From assembly GCF_017814945.1 (NCBI RefSeq), contig NZ_JAGIPX010000037.1, positions 22,138 to 86,137 on the forward strand: 64,000 bases of DNA, read 5' to 3'. The stretch is from Paraburkholderia sp. LEh10. Its GTDB lineage: Bacteria; Pseudomonadota; Gammaproteobacteria; Burkholderiales; Burkholderiaceae. Positions 63,924 through 64,000 of the stretch are shown in pieces. A program made the position numbers and the translations under genes. Numbering within the stretch: the stretch's first letter is position 1; each line of letters starts with the position of its first letter. The notes under the pieces are model-generated. The model was not told where the DNA came from, ran no database searches, and worked only from the letters and a program-made list of their open reading frames with translations.

Positions 63924-64000
63924 TTACAGCGAGTAGTACAGTTCGAATTCGACCGGGTGCGTGGTCATACGCACGCGTTGCAGTTCGCCTTCCTTCAGTT
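63924..64000 (-). CDS. glnA: Glutamine synthetase, C-terminal end (partial)
   Basis: Only the last 25 codons are in the window. They read LKEGELQRVRMTTHPVEFEL and YYSL before the TAA, the conserved C-terminus of type I glutamine synthetase (RVRMTPHPVEFELYYS in enterics). The enzyme makes glutamine from glutamate, ammonia and ATP. It continues beyond the right edge and is followed by a rho-independent terminator. It marks the boundary between core genome and the accessory region. Confidence 0.9.
   Translation of the reverse strand, partial: LKEGELQRVRMTTHPVEFELYYSL

Noticed and set aside
1..64000. CRISPR arrays, tRNA or rRNA genes
   Set aside because: No evenly spaced short repeats were seen, and no tRNA-like sequence with T-loop consensus and CCA was recognised. 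A tRNAscan or Infernal run would be needed to exclude degenerate cases.

Overview
The window is high-GC proteobacterial DNA, most likely Burkholderiaceae (Burkholderia, Paraburkholderia or Caballeronia). The pointers are the Burkholderia-type porin, the glnA C-terminus at the right edge, the AraC, LysR and MalT-type regulators, and remnants of IS6, IS110, IS91, IS630 and ISKra4 elements. The genus is an inference.

Layout. (1) 0-8.7 kb: a ferredoxin and its reductase, azoreductase azoR, a MalT-type LuxR activator, an acyl-CoA ligase pseudogene, a thiolase, a LysR regulator and a DoxX protein. (2) 8.9-19 kb: a leftward beta-oxidation block with two FadB-type fusion proteins, an acyl-CoA dehydrogenase, a nitronate-monooxygenase-like flavoprotein, a second thiolase, an enoyl-CoA hydratase and a serine hydrolase. 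(3) 19.4-27.2 kb: ring-attack and cleavage functions, namely a TfdB-like phenol hydroxylase, a CitE/HpcH lyase, a FAH-family hydrolase, an acyl-CoA ligase, a type I extradiol dioxygenase and an SDR. (4) 27.4-46.3 kb: an envelope set (RND/MMPL exporter, YCF48 protein, two near-identical DUF1329 genes, DUF1302 barrel, porin, BON protein) mixed with SDR, SnoaL, enolase-superfamily, pirin and a pair of acyl-CoA dehydrogenases. (5) 47.8-51.7 kb: SnoaL, a periplasmic cytochrome c, a Tat-exported KstD-like flavoprotein and an AraC regulator. (6) 52.3-54.8 kb: a copper radical oxidase and a HAF-repeat protein between two IS6 remnants. (7) 55-63 kb: a degraded zone of IS and gene remnants holding a USP, an AraC/aminotransferase pair, an ECF sigma factor and a GntR regulator. 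The window ends in glnA.

How it works together. The gene set fits uptake or export of a hydrophobic, probably aromatic or alicyclic substrate, CoA activation, ring hydroxylation and meta-cleavage, then beta-oxidation. The substrate cannot be named from sequence.

The strongest new signal is a directional palindrome, TCGTC-N6-GACGA, whose asymmetric centre (NNTTYC read toward the gene) points at the downstream gene at all 11 sites found. It sits 89-244 bp before the start codon of ten intact genes and before one dead gene. It looks like the shared control element of a catabolic regulon. A second notable event is a 1.57-kb near-perfect duplication of DUF1329 together with this control site.
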